64,000 bases of DNA from a virus (IMGVR_UViG_3300025536_000010:170887-234886), one strand, 5' to 3'; shown: positions 1-7,683, numbered from the stretch's first letter. The notes: generated from the sequence alone by a model not told the origin. Numbers and translations: made by a program.

Positions 1-1503
1 CCGCGTCGTGTTGTAGTGGCCTTCGCTCTTACCGACCAGGATGTCCCACTTCTCTTGGTTGGCGTAGTGCATCGGCATGATGATCTGCGGGACGTGGTAG
101 CCCGCAAACGTCCAGCGCCGCTCCGGGTAGGCGTGAACCCAACGACCCATGCGCGGGTTGACCGGCTGCCGGCACATCGAGCAGACCACGCCTGGGCACT
201 CCTCGCAGATGTCTCGGTGCCACTTCCCGATCATCCCCCATAGATCCCAGTTCTCGGATGGGATGTTCCAGTGCCCGCAGCCGCCGCGCAGACACTTAAT
301 CATCCACTCGGCCTGGCTGCTGTCCTGCCACAGCGACTCCATCGTATTGTCGAGCGACTTCGGCGTGCCGGCGTACTGCTTCAAGGCCCAGGGTGAGCCG
401 GACAGCGTCTCGTGGATGATTTGCAGGAAGTCATGATTCATGTCCTGCACTTCGTCGATGACGTTCTTGTCGGCCGGGATACCGCGGGTACGCTCGGCGT
501 CGAGGAACGCATAGGAGAAGTACATCGCGCTGCCGTTGATGAAGCTGCGCTGGAGGATCTGGTTGGTCGTCTTCTTGCCGGTGAAGAGGCGGTGGACCGG
601 CGAGTTGTCGATGAACTCCCGAACGTAGTTGTGGGAGAAGCGCCGGATCATCTCGAACAGCGGCGTGACGTAGAGCGTCGAGAAGTAGGGGATGGAGTTG
701 GAGAAGACCACGCCCTGAGCAGCCAGTGAGGTCGAGTTGTGGGACACGACCTTGCCGAGGATGAAGTTGTGGTCTTCTTCGACCTCGATGTCGACGGTGT
801 TGGCCTGACCGTCTTCGTAGTTAGCCCGCACGCGCTCCCAGGCCAGTTCGCCGCATTTCCCCTGCACCGCCAGATAGTCGCCTCGATAGATGTGGCGGAC
901 CATCAGGAACTGTTCAATGTGGTTGTCCGCGTCCCGGGCCAGCAGGCGGTGGTCAGGGGTCACACGGACCTTGAAGCCCGACTCGGTCACCAGGCAGTTG
1001 ACATCTTTGACGCCCGACTGCCAGACTTTGGTGACCTTGCGGGGTGTGAAAGTCTTCCGCGCGTCGGAGAAGGAAATAACAATGTCGCCGACCTTGAGGC
1101 TCTTGGCCGGTACACGCTGCCCGTCCGCCAGCAAAACGAGTTCATTCTCGTCCATGCACTTCGATACCTGCCGCCCCGTTTTGAGGAGCGTGGTGCGGGC
1201 CATGCGCGTGCGGAAGAAGGGCTCGAAGGGGAAGTAGTTGTTCAGCTTGTAGGGCTTGCCCTTGAGCTTGAGCAGCAGCGGTAAGATCGGACGGAGGGAA
1301 ACGCAGTTCCCCTTGCGCAGGAAGTGGCGGGCCAGGACAAGTTTCTTGGTGGCCTCGTCCTCGAAGCCAGTAAGCTCGGGCAGGCTGTCGTAGCCGACCG
1401 GACCAGCCCGGAGGAGAACGGACTTCATCCGTTCTTCCTGCTCAGCCATCCTGACTTCGTTCTCACCGTCAACAGTAAGCTGGTTTTCTGCGTCATAGTT
1501 CAT
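1..1503 (-). CDS. terL: Terminase large subunit, intein-containing, partial (3' end outside window)
   Basis: Read on the minus strand from ATG at 1503-1501 the frame stays open to the window edge (501 codons). The ATPase motor of DNA packaging. Joining residues 110-115 (GRQVSK) to the residues after the intein (STSLAAQG) gives a terminase-type Walker A. Walker B follows as VIDEVQDM (about residue 346). A Cys cluster (KCLRGGCGHW, DICEEC, CSMC) lies further on and is probably zinc binding. The P-loop is split by an in-frame mini-intein (separate entry). AAGGAAG on the minus strand about 8 nt before the ATG is a plausible ribosome site. The start overlaps, divergently, the first plus-strand gene. 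Motor function is inferred from family motifs; the nuclease domain is beyond the window. Confidence 0.9.
   Translation of the reverse strand, partial: MNYDAENQLTVDGENEVRMAEQEERMKSVLLRAGPVGYDSLPELTGFEDEATKKLVLARHFLRKGNCVSLRPILPLLLKLKGKPYKLNNYFPFEPFFRTRMARTTLLKTGRQVSKCMDENELVLLADGQRVPAKSLKVGDIVISFSDARKTFTPRKVTKVWQSGVKDVNCLVTESGFKVRVTPDHRLLARDADNHIEQFLMVRHIYRGDYLAVQGKCGELAWERVRANYEDGQANTVDIEVEEDHNFILGKVVSHNSTSLAAQGVVFSNSIPYFSTLYVTPLFEMIRRFSHNYVREFIDNSPVHRLFTGKKTTNQILQRSFINGSAMYFSYAFLDAERTRGIPADKNVIDEVQDMNHDFLQIIHETLSGSPWALKQYAGTPKSLDNTMESLWQDSSQAEWMIKCLRGGCGHWNIPSENWDLWGMIGKWHRDICEECPGVVCSMCRQPVNPRMGRWVHAYPERRWTFAGYHVPQIIMPMHYANQEKWDILVGKSEGHYNTTR
736..1158 (-). other. Mini-intein (141 aa) inserted in the terminase P-loop
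   Basis: Codons 116-256 of the terminase reading frame. The first residue is Cys (CMDENELVLLADGQRV, block A, then LKVGDIVIS). Block B is visible as VRVTPDHRLLA with the T..H pair. Block F is DIEVEEDHNF, and block G ends in VVSHN with Ser as the +1 extein residue. At 141 aa there is no room for a homing endonuclease, so this is a mini-intein. Removing it joins GRQVSK to STSLA and restores the ATP-binding loop between Lys and Ser/Thr. All splicing residues (Cys1, block B His, penultimate His, terminal Asn, Ser+1) are present, so splicing is predicted to be active. Confidence 0.92.
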
Positions 1504-1516
1504 GAGGAGGACTTCC

Positions 1517-1741
1517 TTGTCTCAAAAGCAGCGCCGTCACCGCGGCAAGGCGGATGATACCTTTCTGCCGCAGCGTGGGCAAGGTGCAGAGGATGAGGGG
1601 GCGGACTGGATCGTCGGCTGCATCGTCGTCCTGCTCGAAGGCGCCTGCGGCCTGGTGATGGCGATTGCCCGCCCCCTCTGGGATCTGGTACGCTTCGTGT
1701 GCTGGGACGCCTGGCGCACGGAGCCTAAACGCAAACCCTAA
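1517..1741 (+). CDS. Small membrane protein, 74 aa
   Basis: TTG start chosen because GAGGAGG lies just upstream (1504-1510). An in-frame ATG at 1502 would overlap the divergent terminase start codon and lacks a site. Residues about 27-50 (WIVGCIVVLLEGACGLVMAI) form one hydrophobic segment flanked by a basic N-terminus (KQRRHRGK) and a basic C-terminus (TEPKRKP), so a single-pass inner-membrane protein is likely. No family recognised. First gene of the long plus-strand array. Confidence 0.6.
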   Translation: MSQKQRRHRGKADDTFLPQRGQGAEDEGADWIVGCIVVLLEGACGLVMAIARPLWDLVRFVCWDAWRTEPKRKP

Positions 1742-1755
1742 CACGGAGGCCACGC

Positions 1756-1971
1756 ATGGCTGTGTCCCGTTCGGCCCTGGACTTCCTGCGGCGCAAAGGT
1801 CTGGTCACTGATATGCTGCGACCTGGCCCACGTCTCAACGTGAGCCAGCTGCTCGTTCACACCGTTCCCATTCCTTCGCCGCCCAAGCCCTTGCCGCACC
1901 TGTTGACGGGCTTCGAGGGCGACCCGCCACCCGACCGGGGCATGTCCAGGCCGTGGCCCGGACAACCGTAG
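1756..1971 (+). CDS. Hypothetical protein, 71 aa
   Basis: ATG preceded by ACGGAGG (1743-1749). Small soluble protein with a basic N-terminus (MAVSRSALDFLRRKGL) and a Pro-rich second half (IPSPPKPLPHL). No recognised domain, membrane segment or Cys cluster. It sits between two small membrane proteins in the same tight array. Confidence 0.55.
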   Translation: MAVSRSALDFLRRKGLVTDMLRPGPRLNVSQLLVHTVPIPSPPKPLPHLLTGFEGDPPPDRGMSRPWPGQP

Positions 1972-1985
1972 AGGTCGGAGGATTG

Positions 1986-2165
1986 ATGTCAAAGCACAAT
2001 GGGGACGGTATGCTCGTCCCCAAGTTCATCGGCGGGCTCATGGTCGTGGGCGTCCTCTGGACGGTCCTCACCGGAGCCCTGTGGCACTGGGTCGTTGTCG
2101 GGGTCGTGACTGTCATGACGCTGGCCGTGGCTAAAGCTGCCACACCGCCCAAGAAAGGTAAATGA
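1986..2165 (+). CDS. Small two-segment membrane protein, 59 aa
   Basis: ATG with GGAGG at 1977-1981. Two hydrophobic stretches (IGGLMVVGVLWTVLTGALW and VVVGVVTVMTLAVA) with a very short turn between, then a basic tail (PPKKGK). This fits a small hairpin inner-membrane protein. Holin-like topology is possible, but the position in an early-type cluster away from lysis genes gives no support. Its TGA overlaps the start of the next membrane gene. Confidence 0.6.
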   Translation: MSKHNGDGMLVPKFIGGLMVVGVLWTVLTGALWHWVVVGVVTVMTLAVAKAATPPKKGK

Positions 2166-2623
2166 TGACCATTACCGAGTTGGTGATTGCGGCACTGGCG
2201 ACCTGGGAGATAATCGAGATCTGGCGGCACGGTAGTATCTTCGCCGACCGGCGGGCCTACGCCCAGGCCGAAGGCTACGGACACTTCCTACGGCGGCTGC
2301 TCGATTGCGGCTTCTGCCTGAGCCCGTGGGTCGCCTTCCTGCTCGTGCTGTGCCCGCTGACGCTGTCCCTGGCGGTCGACCCACCACGGCACTGGTTGGC
2401 TGGCTCGGTGTGGGCGTTCTTCCTGTTGTGGCGTTACGCCGTCTACGCCTTTGCCGTTGCTCGGCTCGCCAACCTCGGTAATGATCTCACGCACTCGTGG
2501 TGCCGCACACCAGACACCAAGAAGCAGATCGCCGCGCAGTTCGCGGGCGATGATTCAAAAGCCACTTTAGAGGAGAGGCCGCATGGACCAGCAACCGATG
2601 CAAACGGAGAAGACCACGTTTGA
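2162..2623 (+). CDS. DUF1360-like membrane protein, 153 aa
   Basis: Start overlaps the previous stop (ATGATG at 2162-2167; either ATG possible). Three hydrophobic segments: LVIAALATWEIIEIW, WVAFLLVLCPLTLSLAV and VWAFFLLWRYAVYAFAVARL. The motif LLDCGFCLSPW resembles the C-x-x-C-x-x-x-W signature of DUF1360 proteins, a membrane family of unknown role. The hydrophilic C-terminus overlaps the next gene by 41 nt. Confidence 0.6.
   Translation: MMTITELVIAALATWEIIEIWRHGSIFADRRAYAQAEGYGHFLRRLLDCGFCLSPWVAFLLVLCPLTLSLAVDPPRHWLAGSVWAFFLLWRYAVYAFAVARLANLGNDLTHSWCRTPDTKKQIAAQFAGDDSKATLEERPHGPATDANGEDHV
2557..2569 (+). promoter_or_regulatory. AAAAGCCACTTTA copy of recurring palindromic motif
   Basis: AT-rich imperfect palindrome 13 nt upstream of the 2583 start, lying in the 3' end of the previous gene. 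One of about eight related sites (see findings). Function unknown. Confidence 0.35.
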
Positions 2624-2999
2624 CATGGCCGTTATGGCCAAGCTCAAAAACGCCGCCGACAGCGTGTTGACCGAGCACCCAGAGGTTGACTGCGTCTGTG
2701 CGGTCGTCTCCTGGAAGGGCAACCTCAACGACGCTGGCATCAAACACGGCATCTGGGTCGGTGACCAAGGGCCAGTCGGTACGGCCGAGGGCATTTTCGG
2801 CAGCATGTACCAACTAATAAAGATGTTCGACGAGCAGGCCACGAGGGCCGTGAAATACGTCGAGCATGTCCGCGAAAAAGTTGAGGTTCTGGGAACAGAA
2901 CTGAGGAACCGCCATGAAGAACTCGAAGCGGTCAAAGCAGAAATCGCAAAGTGCAAAGCCCAAGTTCAGTCTGACGCCGGAGGAACAAAAACCACTTGA
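2583..2999 (+). CDS. Coiled-coil hypothetical protein, 138 aa
   Basis: ATG preceded by GAGGAGAGG. The N-terminal half has a short alpha/beta-looking region (VDCVCAVVSWKGNLNDAG, GIWVGDQGPVGTAEGIFGSMYQLI). The C-terminal half is heptad-rich (VEHVREKVEVLGTELRNRHE) and predicts a coiled coil. No family recognised. The 3' end overlaps the RNase H-like gene by 86 nt. Confidence 0.6.
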   Translation: MDQQPMQTEKTTFDMAVMAKLKNAADSVLTEHPEVDCVCAVVSWKGNLNDAGIKHGIWVGDQGPVGTAEGIFGSMYQLIKMFDEQATRAVKYVEHVREKVEVLGTELRNRHEELEAVKAEIAKCKAQVQSDAGGTKTT

Positions 3000-3564
3000 G
3001 GACTTACTCAAGGACCACGGCGTCAAGAACTGGGACTTCCTCATCGTCGGTGACGGCTCCGGGTCGAACTGGAACCGTGAGGCGGGCTGGGGCGCAGTCA
3101 GTATCGAAAAAATCACAATGGAACGTCTCGTGTGGACCGGGACGATGAACAAGGGCACGGTCAACTTCGCAGAGATGATGGCTTACCAGCAGCCACTCAG
3201 CTGGCTGGCCGCCCGCGAAGAAGATCGCCGCGCCAAGCGCGCGGTGAAGTACCGGGCCTACCAGGTCCACATCTTCACGGACAGTGACTACTGCCGGCAA
3301 ACCGGCAACAGCAAGAACCGCCTCGTGGCCAAGAACGGGGCGTTGTGGGCGGCGTTCGATAGTTACGTTCGGCAGGGCTTCGTGCTCAACTGGCACTGGA
3401 TACCGCGCGGCAGCGTGGCCCTGAACTCCTACTGTGACAGGCTGTCGAAACTGGCAAGGCTCCTGATGAAAAAGTATAATCTCCAGGAGAAGCTAGAAAC
3501 GGAACACTCCTGCGGGGGTGTACCGCGGACAGTCTACGACATCAACCCGTCCGAGGCGGGGTAG
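2914..3564 (+). CDS. RNase H-like protein
   Basis: 216 aa. An RNase H-fold core follows a basic N-terminal tail: first acidic site in FLIVGDGSGSNW (about residue 46), a Glu in NFAEMMAYQQPLSW, a strand ending in HIFTDSDYC, and the last Asp in NSYCDRLSKLARL. This D-E-D-D order matches RNase HI-type enzymes, which cut RNA in RNA:DNA hybrids such as Okazaki primers. The window also encodes primase, polymerase and ligase, which fits primer removal. An RNase H-fold protein of another specificity cannot be excluded. Confidence 0.72.
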   Translation: MKNSKRSKQKSQSAKPKFSLTPEEQKPLEDLLKDHGVKNWDFLIVGDGSGSNWNREAGWGAVSIEKITMERLVWTGTMNKGTVNFAEMMAYQQPLSWLAAREEDRRAKRAVKYRAYQVHIFTDSDYCRQTGNSKNRLVAKNGALWAAFDSYVRQGFVLNWHWIPRGSVALNSYCDRLSKLARLLMKKYNLQEKLETEHSCGGVPRTVYDINPSEAG

Positions 3565-3572
3565 GAGGGTGC

Positions 3573-4073
3573 GTGATAATCAACGAGGGCCGATTGGAGG
3601 TGCGCTGGTATCGCCCGTCCGACATGGTACAGCTTGTTGGGCTGCATCAATGCTGCCTACCCAAGGAAGGTTGGACGAGCAAGGATTTCTGGAAGTTCGT
3701 CCATAAGGCCGGCACGACCAACATCCTCAAAGTGCTGTCCGACGACCAGGGCAAGATCGTATACGGTACGCTGCTGTACACCCTTGGCCCCGGTGAGTGC
3801 CGTCTCCGGCGTGTCTGTGTTTGGCCCGACTACCGCCGCCGCGGTCTGGGCACTTTCATGGTCCACACGACCATGACGAGCCCACGCAGTTCGCTCAAAA
3901 ACCGCAACTTCGTCGCCAAGGTCAAAGAAGCCGACGTCACGGCCCAGCTGTTTTTGCGAAAGCTGGACTTCACGTTCAACGCAAAGGAGGCGCGCGCTCA
4001 AGACGACGAAGGCAAGGACTACTATGTCTTTCGCTTCAAAAAGCCCGAGTTTGCTGCCCTAGCAACCGGGTGA
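3573..4073 (+). CDS. GNAT-family N-acetyltransferase
   Basis: 166 aa, GTG start with AGGAGGG at 3563-3569. Shows the acetyl-CoA motif A as LRRVCVWPDYRRRGLGTFMV (R-R-x-G-L-G near residue 90), then helix and strand elements ending in DYYVFRF. Resembles RimI-like GNATs, which acetylate proteins or small molecules. Substrate unknown. Modification of host proteins or defence evasion is only a guess. Confidence 0.78.
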   Translation: MIINEGRLEVRWYRPSDMVQLVGLHQCCLPKEGWTSKDFWKFVHKAGTTNILKVLSDDQGKIVYGTLLYTLGPGECRLRRVCVWPDYRRRGLGTFMVHTTMTSPRSSLKNRNFVAKVKEADVTAQLFLRKLDFTFNAKEARAQDDEGKDYYVFRFKKPEFAALATG

Positions 4074-4097
4074 CGGTATCGTTCAGACAGGTCTGTA

Positions 4098-4958
4098 ATG
4101 ACGACCACAGTCAAAGTACGAACCCACACCGCCCACATCGTCGAGTTCGAGGACAAAGAGTACGAGGTCAGCCTGCAACCGGACTCGTGCGTTGATGTCC
4201 AAGTGAAACGTCTCGCGGACGGGTCGCTGGTGATCGGTTACCTCGTCCAAGACACCGACTGTCAACACCCGCTCAACGACTGCGACGGCTCCGGCAAGAT
4301 CTACCGCCGCTACCGCGACGCTCCGCGCGAAGAGAAGGCGCAGTTCTACACGGAGATGGCCGTCGACGAATACGGTGAGAAAACTGGTAAGCCCAACCCG
4401 TACGCCGTGCTGCTCGACGTTTACATCCACTCTGGCGAGGTCTGGCGGGTCCACGGCTCAGGAAAGTATTTCCCGGACGAGCGCTGGGACGTCAGCAACA
4501 CAGCTGGCGTTTGGGTGCCAGACGAGTCCTGCGTCCAGCATATCGAATTGACAGCTGCACAACAGGTACTCGGCGACCGAGGTAAAATCCTCTTCGGTGT
4601 ACCGGGACGCTTCGGCAGCTACGGTTGGGAAGTCGGCACGAGACGGAAAATCGGGCTCAAAAGCCCGTTCAACGCGCTCCGCTCGGCTGTCGAATCCGGC
4701 TGTCATGTTGTGTTCCTCATTTCCTACGGCACGGAGTTTCGTGCTGCCGCTCGGCAAGAGGCCATCCGATGCGCTACCTCGGCGGTCGAAGAGTACAACA
4801 AATGGCTCTCTGGCGACTGCTGGGGCGTCTGCATTGACACTTTCGACGAGGACGGCGAGCCGAACGATAACGACTCCTGCTGGGGTTATATCGGCCAGGA
4901 GTACGCCGAGGAGGAACTTACCTTGGAGATGGAACACAGAGGCAAGCCAACGCCATAG
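4098..4958 (+). CDS. Conserved-looking phage hypothetical protein, 286 aa
   Basis: ATG start. The C-terminal part contains WLSGDCWGVCIDTFDEDGEP and DSCWGYIGQEYAEEEL, a Trp/Cys/acidic pattern I associate with uncharacterised phage proteins of early clusters. A Cys pair in VQDTDCQHPLNDCDGSG may bind metal. No catalytic motif is recognised. Coded between the acetyltransferase and a string of small genes. Confidence 0.6.
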   Translation: MTTTVKVRTHTAHIVEFEDKEYEVSLQPDSCVDVQVKRLADGSLVIGYLVQDTDCQHPLNDCDGSGKIYRRYRDAPREEKAQFYTEMAVDEYGEKTGKPNPYAVLLDVYIHSGEVWRVHGSGKYFPDERWDVSNTAGVWVPDESCVQHIELTAAQQVLGDRGKILFGVPGRFGSYGWEVGTRRKIGLKSPFNALRSAVESGCHVVFLISYGTEFRAAARQEAIRCATSAVEEYNKWLSGDCWGVCIDTFDEDGEPNDNDSCWGYIGQEYAEEELTLEMEHRGKPTP

Positions 4959-4967
4959 GAGGAGCCT

Positions 4968-5390
4968 GTGGTAAAAAAGAAAAAAGCGTTAGCCGTCAAA
5001 CTCGTGCCCGTCCCAAAGGCGTTCATGGAACAGGTAGAGAAAGCCTACTCGGCCGATACCATCGGCGGCCGTGAGCGCCTGCGTGATGTCTTTTTCTACC
5101 AAGGGCTGATGCGCACCACCACGAGTGTCATCTCCGGCGGCGAACGATCCACCGAGGCCACAACCTGGGAGGTCGTGCCGGCCGAGAAATTCAAAGGCAC
5201 GATCCTCAGCTACGCCGACATGCAGCGGCACGCCGACAACGGCACCTGGACATACGAGGGGATGCGCGTCCGCCTGGGTGAGGACTGGTGCGTCCTCACC
5301 CGCGAGATCCGTTTCGTCCTCGACAAGAAAGCGGCCATGCCCGGCGGCGCAGACAACCCGGCACGAGGTAAACCGCAAGGACTGTTCTAA
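4968..5390 (+). CDS. Hypothetical protein, 140 aa
   Basis: GTG start after AGGAGG (4958-4963). Lys-rich N-terminus (VKKKKALAVK) followed by a mixed alpha/beta-looking body (ADTIGGRERLRDVFF, WEVVPAEKFKGTILS, MRVRLGEDWCVLTREIRFVLD). No family recognised. Confidence 0.55.
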   Translation: MVKKKKALAVKLVPVPKAFMEQVEKAYSADTIGGRERLRDVFFYQGLMRTTTSVISGGERSTEATTWEVVPAEKFKGTILSYADMQRHADNGTWTYEGMRVRLGEDWCVLTREIRFVLDKKAAMPGGADNPARGKPQGLF

Positions 5391-5401
5391 CGAGAGACGT
5401 C

Positions 5402-5620
5402 ATGAGCCGACAGCACCTGATAGAGTGTGAGAAGCTGCTGGAAGAGTTCGTCGAGAACATCGACGACACTGGCGGGCTCGGCGAAATGAAACCGGGTGTA
5501 TTCGCGCCCCTGGCCGATCCATCCTGGTCGGACCTGGGTGACCTGTACATCCGGGCGTGCAAGGCTCTCGGCCGGGAGCCAGTGATCGAGCGAATAGAGG
5601 AAGACGATGGCGACGGTTAG
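5402..5620 (+). CDS. Small acidic protein, 72 aa
   Basis: ATG start, 11 nt after the previous stop. Acidic throughout (HLIECEKLLEEFVENIDDTG; C-terminus IERIEEDDGDG), a composition common in small phage early proteins that mimic nucleic acid or bind host enzymes. That role is speculation. Overlaps the next gene by 14 nt. Confidence 0.55.
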   Translation: MSRQHLIECEKLLEEFVENIDDTGGLGEMKPGVFAPLADPSWSDLGDLYIRACKALGREPVIERIEEDDGDG

Positions 5621-5867
5621 CTGGGGTAACGACCAGCATACGCACTTCGTCGGCCGCAACGGTTGTTTCAAATGCTCCGGCATTACCGTACAGACGACCG
5701 ATGGCGATAATCTGCTTGGCCTCGAACCGCTCACCAGCCGCGGCTTCACAGGTCGCTGCTGTATTGAAATCCCGGCGAGCGCCATCGACGGGCTGATTGC
5801 AGCGCTACAAGAAGCCAAGAGGGAGCTACAACCATGCGTTCCGGCACAAACCGCACCCAGGCGTTGA
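5607..5867 (+). CDS. Hypothetical protein, 86 aa
   Basis: ATG inside the 3' end of the preceding gene. Short beta-rich-looking protein with FVGRNGCFKCSGITV and GRCCIEIPASAIDGLIAALQ. The C-x-x-C plus CC could form a metal site. No family recognised. Confidence 0.5.
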   Translation: MATVSWGNDQHTHFVGRNGCFKCSGITVQTTDGDNLLGLEPLTSRGFTGRCCIEIPASAIDGLIAALQEAKRELQPCVPAQTAPRR

Positions 5868-6061
5868 GCCTGGCCCTGGCCAACGCCAAAACGGACGACA
5901 AACCCCGTTACGTCTGGATGTGGGACGGCGTATACTGGGTCGAGCGTGAGCCGCCCAAGGCTGCCTGGGCTGGAACAAATCTGGAAACGGTCACGGTCGT
6001 CAACCCCGAAGGCACGACCGAGACGTTTGACCCGCAGAAACATGGAGAGAAACAATGCTGA
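5834..6061 (+). CDS. Hypothetical protein, 75 aa
   Basis: ATG start overlapping the previous gene by 34 nt. Aromatic core (RYVWMWDGVYWVEREPP) followed by TVTVVNPEGTTETFDPQ. No family recognised. Its 3' end overlaps the Dcd start (AACAATGCTGA), so the two are probably translationally coupled. Confidence 0.5.
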   Translation: MRSGTNRTQALSLALANAKTDDKPRYVWMWDGVYWVEREPPKAAWAGTNLETVTVVNPEGTTETFDPQKHGEKQC

Positions 6062-6750
6062 CCGGCAAGCAGATCGAGCGCGAGGTGGAGCGAGGCCGCA
6101 TGACCATCTGGCCGTGGAATCCAAAACAGCTGAACCCCAACAGTTACAACTTGTGTTGGGATGCCCATCTCAAGATCTACAAGAAGACGGAGCCGTTGCT
6201 CCGTTGGTATGAAACGCTGGAGAACCTGCGCCAGCGCGGGGCGATGACGACGCTCGAAATGTACACGCTGGCGGGACCGAAACCGATCCTCGAACCGCTC
6301 AACATGCGTACGAAGGAGGAAACGGTCGACCTGCTGATTCCGCCGGACGGCTTGACTCTTTTCCCGGAGATGCTCTACCTGGCCGCGACCGTCGAGTTCG
6401 CCGGCTCGGACTGGTTCATCCCGGAACTGCACGGCCGCTCGTCAATGGGCCGCCTGGGCGTCTTCGTTCACGTCACGGCCGGCTTCGGAGACTGTGGGTT
6501 CTCTGGGCACCCCGAACACACAGACGCCTACGGTGCGCACCAGCAAGACACCCGCGCACAGTGGACCCTCGAAGTCGTGGCTGTCCACCCCATCCGCGTC
6601 TACGCCGGCGTGCAAGTATGCCAAATCTGTTTTGCAAAGCCCGTGCAAGACGCGGACCTTGGAGATCTGCCGCGCTACAGCGGCAAGTACGTCGCCGACC
6701 GCGGCCCGAAGGCGTCCAACCTGTGGAAGGATTTCCTCGAACACGATTAA
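6055..6750 (+). CDS. dcd: dCTP deaminase-like protein (Dcd/dUTPase fold)
   Basis: 231 aa. The trimeric deaminase signature is clear: ELHGRSSMGRLGVFVHVTAG (about residues 125-144), then GFGDCGFSG, the strand WTLEV with the catalytic Glu position, and HPIRVYAGVQVCQICF. Converts dCTP to dUTP (or dUMP in bifunctional members), feeding thymidylate synthesis by the ThyX encoded at 47516. Unusual: about 18 residues (HPEHTDAYGAHQQDTRAQ) are inserted between GFSG and the catalytic strand, where typical enzymes go directly to it. Whether it is mono- or bifunctional cannot be read from sequence. Confidence 0.85.
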   Translation: MLTGKQIEREVERGRMTIWPWNPKQLNPNSYNLCWDAHLKIYKKTEPLLRWYETLENLRQRGAMTTLEMYTLAGPKPILEPLNMRTKEETVDLLIPPDGLTLFPEMLYLAATVEFAGSDWFIPELHGRSSMGRLGVFVHVTAGFGDCGFSGHPEHTDAYGAHQQDTRAQWTLEVVAVHPIRVYAGVQVCQICFAKPVQDADLGDLPRYSGKYVADRGPKASNLWKDFLEHD

Positions 6751-6785
6751 CATATAACGTGCAACAGGAGCCGTAACGAGGTACA

Positions 6786-7157
6786 ATGCCACCAGAAAAC
6801 CGCAAACGCAGGCAACCGAAGAAAACAGGGCCTGACACAAGTACCTGGTCGGAAGCCGACAAGGCTGCCTACGCTAAGAAGAAGGCCCTGGAGACACCGA
6901 TTGCCGAGATGGCCCTCCAGGTGCGTGTTATCAACACGTTGGAGGACAACGGCGTCATCATGTGCAGTGACCTCATGAAACAGACCTACGAGGTGCTCAT
7001 GGGGATGAAAAACTTCGGGGACAAAACGCTGACTGAGGTCCGGGACGCCATCAAGGCCCTGGGCCTCGACCCGCCCACCTGGGCCAAACCCCCGAAGCCA
7101 GTGAAGCTCCCCAGGGCCAAGAGCCAGGGGAACGCGATTTTCGGCGACATGTGGTAA
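6786..7157 (+). CDS. Stand-alone RNA polymerase alpha-CTD-like protein
   Basis: 123 aa. A Lys/Arg-rich N-terminal tail (1-37) is followed by a domain matching the bacterial RpoA C-terminal domain: IAEMALQVRVINTLEDNG, then SDLMKQTYEVLMGMKNFGDK and TLTEVRDAIKALGL. Aligned to E. coli alpha, Arg47 falls at R265, Asn50 at N268, Lys80 at K298 and Thr81 at S299, the UP-element DNA contacts. The alpha N-terminal assembly domain is absent. It could bind promoters or activators in competition with host alpha. A helix-hairpin-helix DNA-binding role unrelated to RNA polymerase is the alternative. Confidence 0.8.
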   Translation: MPPENRKRRQPKKTGPDTSTWSEADKAAYAKKKALETPIAEMALQVRVINTLEDNGVIMCSDLMKQTYEVLMGMKNFGDKTLTEVRDAIKALGLDPPTWAKPPKPVKLPRAKSQGNAIFGDMW

Positions 7158-7159
7158 CT

Positions 7160-7564
7160 ATGAACACGAAAACGATGACGGCCGAGCAGCTGCTCGACGT
7201 CTCCACCCGCAGCAGCATGTTCGCAGAGGTGCAGCAGGAGATCCTTGCTCGTCTCGAAGCCTGGGACGAAAGCGCGAAGGACTACAACAACAAGATGGTG
7301 GAGTCCTTCTCGCGCTGCGCCAGTTTTGCGGTCTGCTCCCTGGCCGGCGCGCACCGTATGCCGCGCATGACCAAGGCGCAAATCCGCGAGTTCACAAATC
7401 TGCTTTTTGACTTCTTCTGTCGCGTCTGCCAGGAGCCGCAAGGAAAAAAGGACGAGCCCGAGCCTTTCGATATGATCCAGCAGGTATTGCAAGAATGGCA
7501 CGGAGTCAACCTGGCGACCTCTGCAAGAAGTGCGGCAAGCCCGTCCCCAGAAACGAAGCCCTGA
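7160..7564 (+). CDS. Hypothetical protein, 134 aa
   Basis: ATG at 7160 preferred over an in-frame GTG at 7151 that overlaps the alpha-CTD gene; neither has a strong ribosome site. Largely helical (AEQLLDVSTRSSMFAEVQQE, AQIREFTNLLFDFFCRVCQE). No family recognised. The last about 23 codons overlap the next zinc-binding gene in another frame. Confidence 0.5.
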   Translation: MNTKTMTAEQLLDVSTRSSMFAEVQQEILARLEAWDESAKDYNNKMVESFSRCASFAVCSLAGAHRMPRMTKAQIREFTNLLFDFFCRVCQEPQGKKDEPEPFDMIQQVLQEWHGVNLATSARSAASPSPETKP

Positions 7565-7683
7565 TCTACGCGGGCCTGCACGAGGACTGTTTCGTCCCCA
7601 ACCACGGCGGGACGAAGACAGGGACCGTCGTGCGCGCCAACAAACTACCGTCCCGCAAGGGGCGCTGTCCCAACGACACCTGA
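7495..7683 (+). CDS. Half-LIM-like zinc-binding protein, 62 aa
   Basis: Contains LCKKCGKPVPRNEALIYAG then LHEDCF, giving C-x2-C-x15-H-x2-C, one four-ligand zinc site. The spacing resembles the small protein at 53475-53696. Basic C-terminus (RANKLPSRKGR). It overlaps the preceding gene by 70 nt, so the true start could be later. The motif makes the frame credible. Confidence 0.55.
   Translation: MARSQPGDLCKKCGKPVPRNEALIYAGLHEDCFVPNHGGTKTGTVVRANKLPSRKGRCPNDT

Noticed and set aside
739-1284. Plus-strand open frame of 181 codons over the terminase
   Set aside because: It is antisense to a terminase with clear motifs and an intein, and shows no motif of its own.
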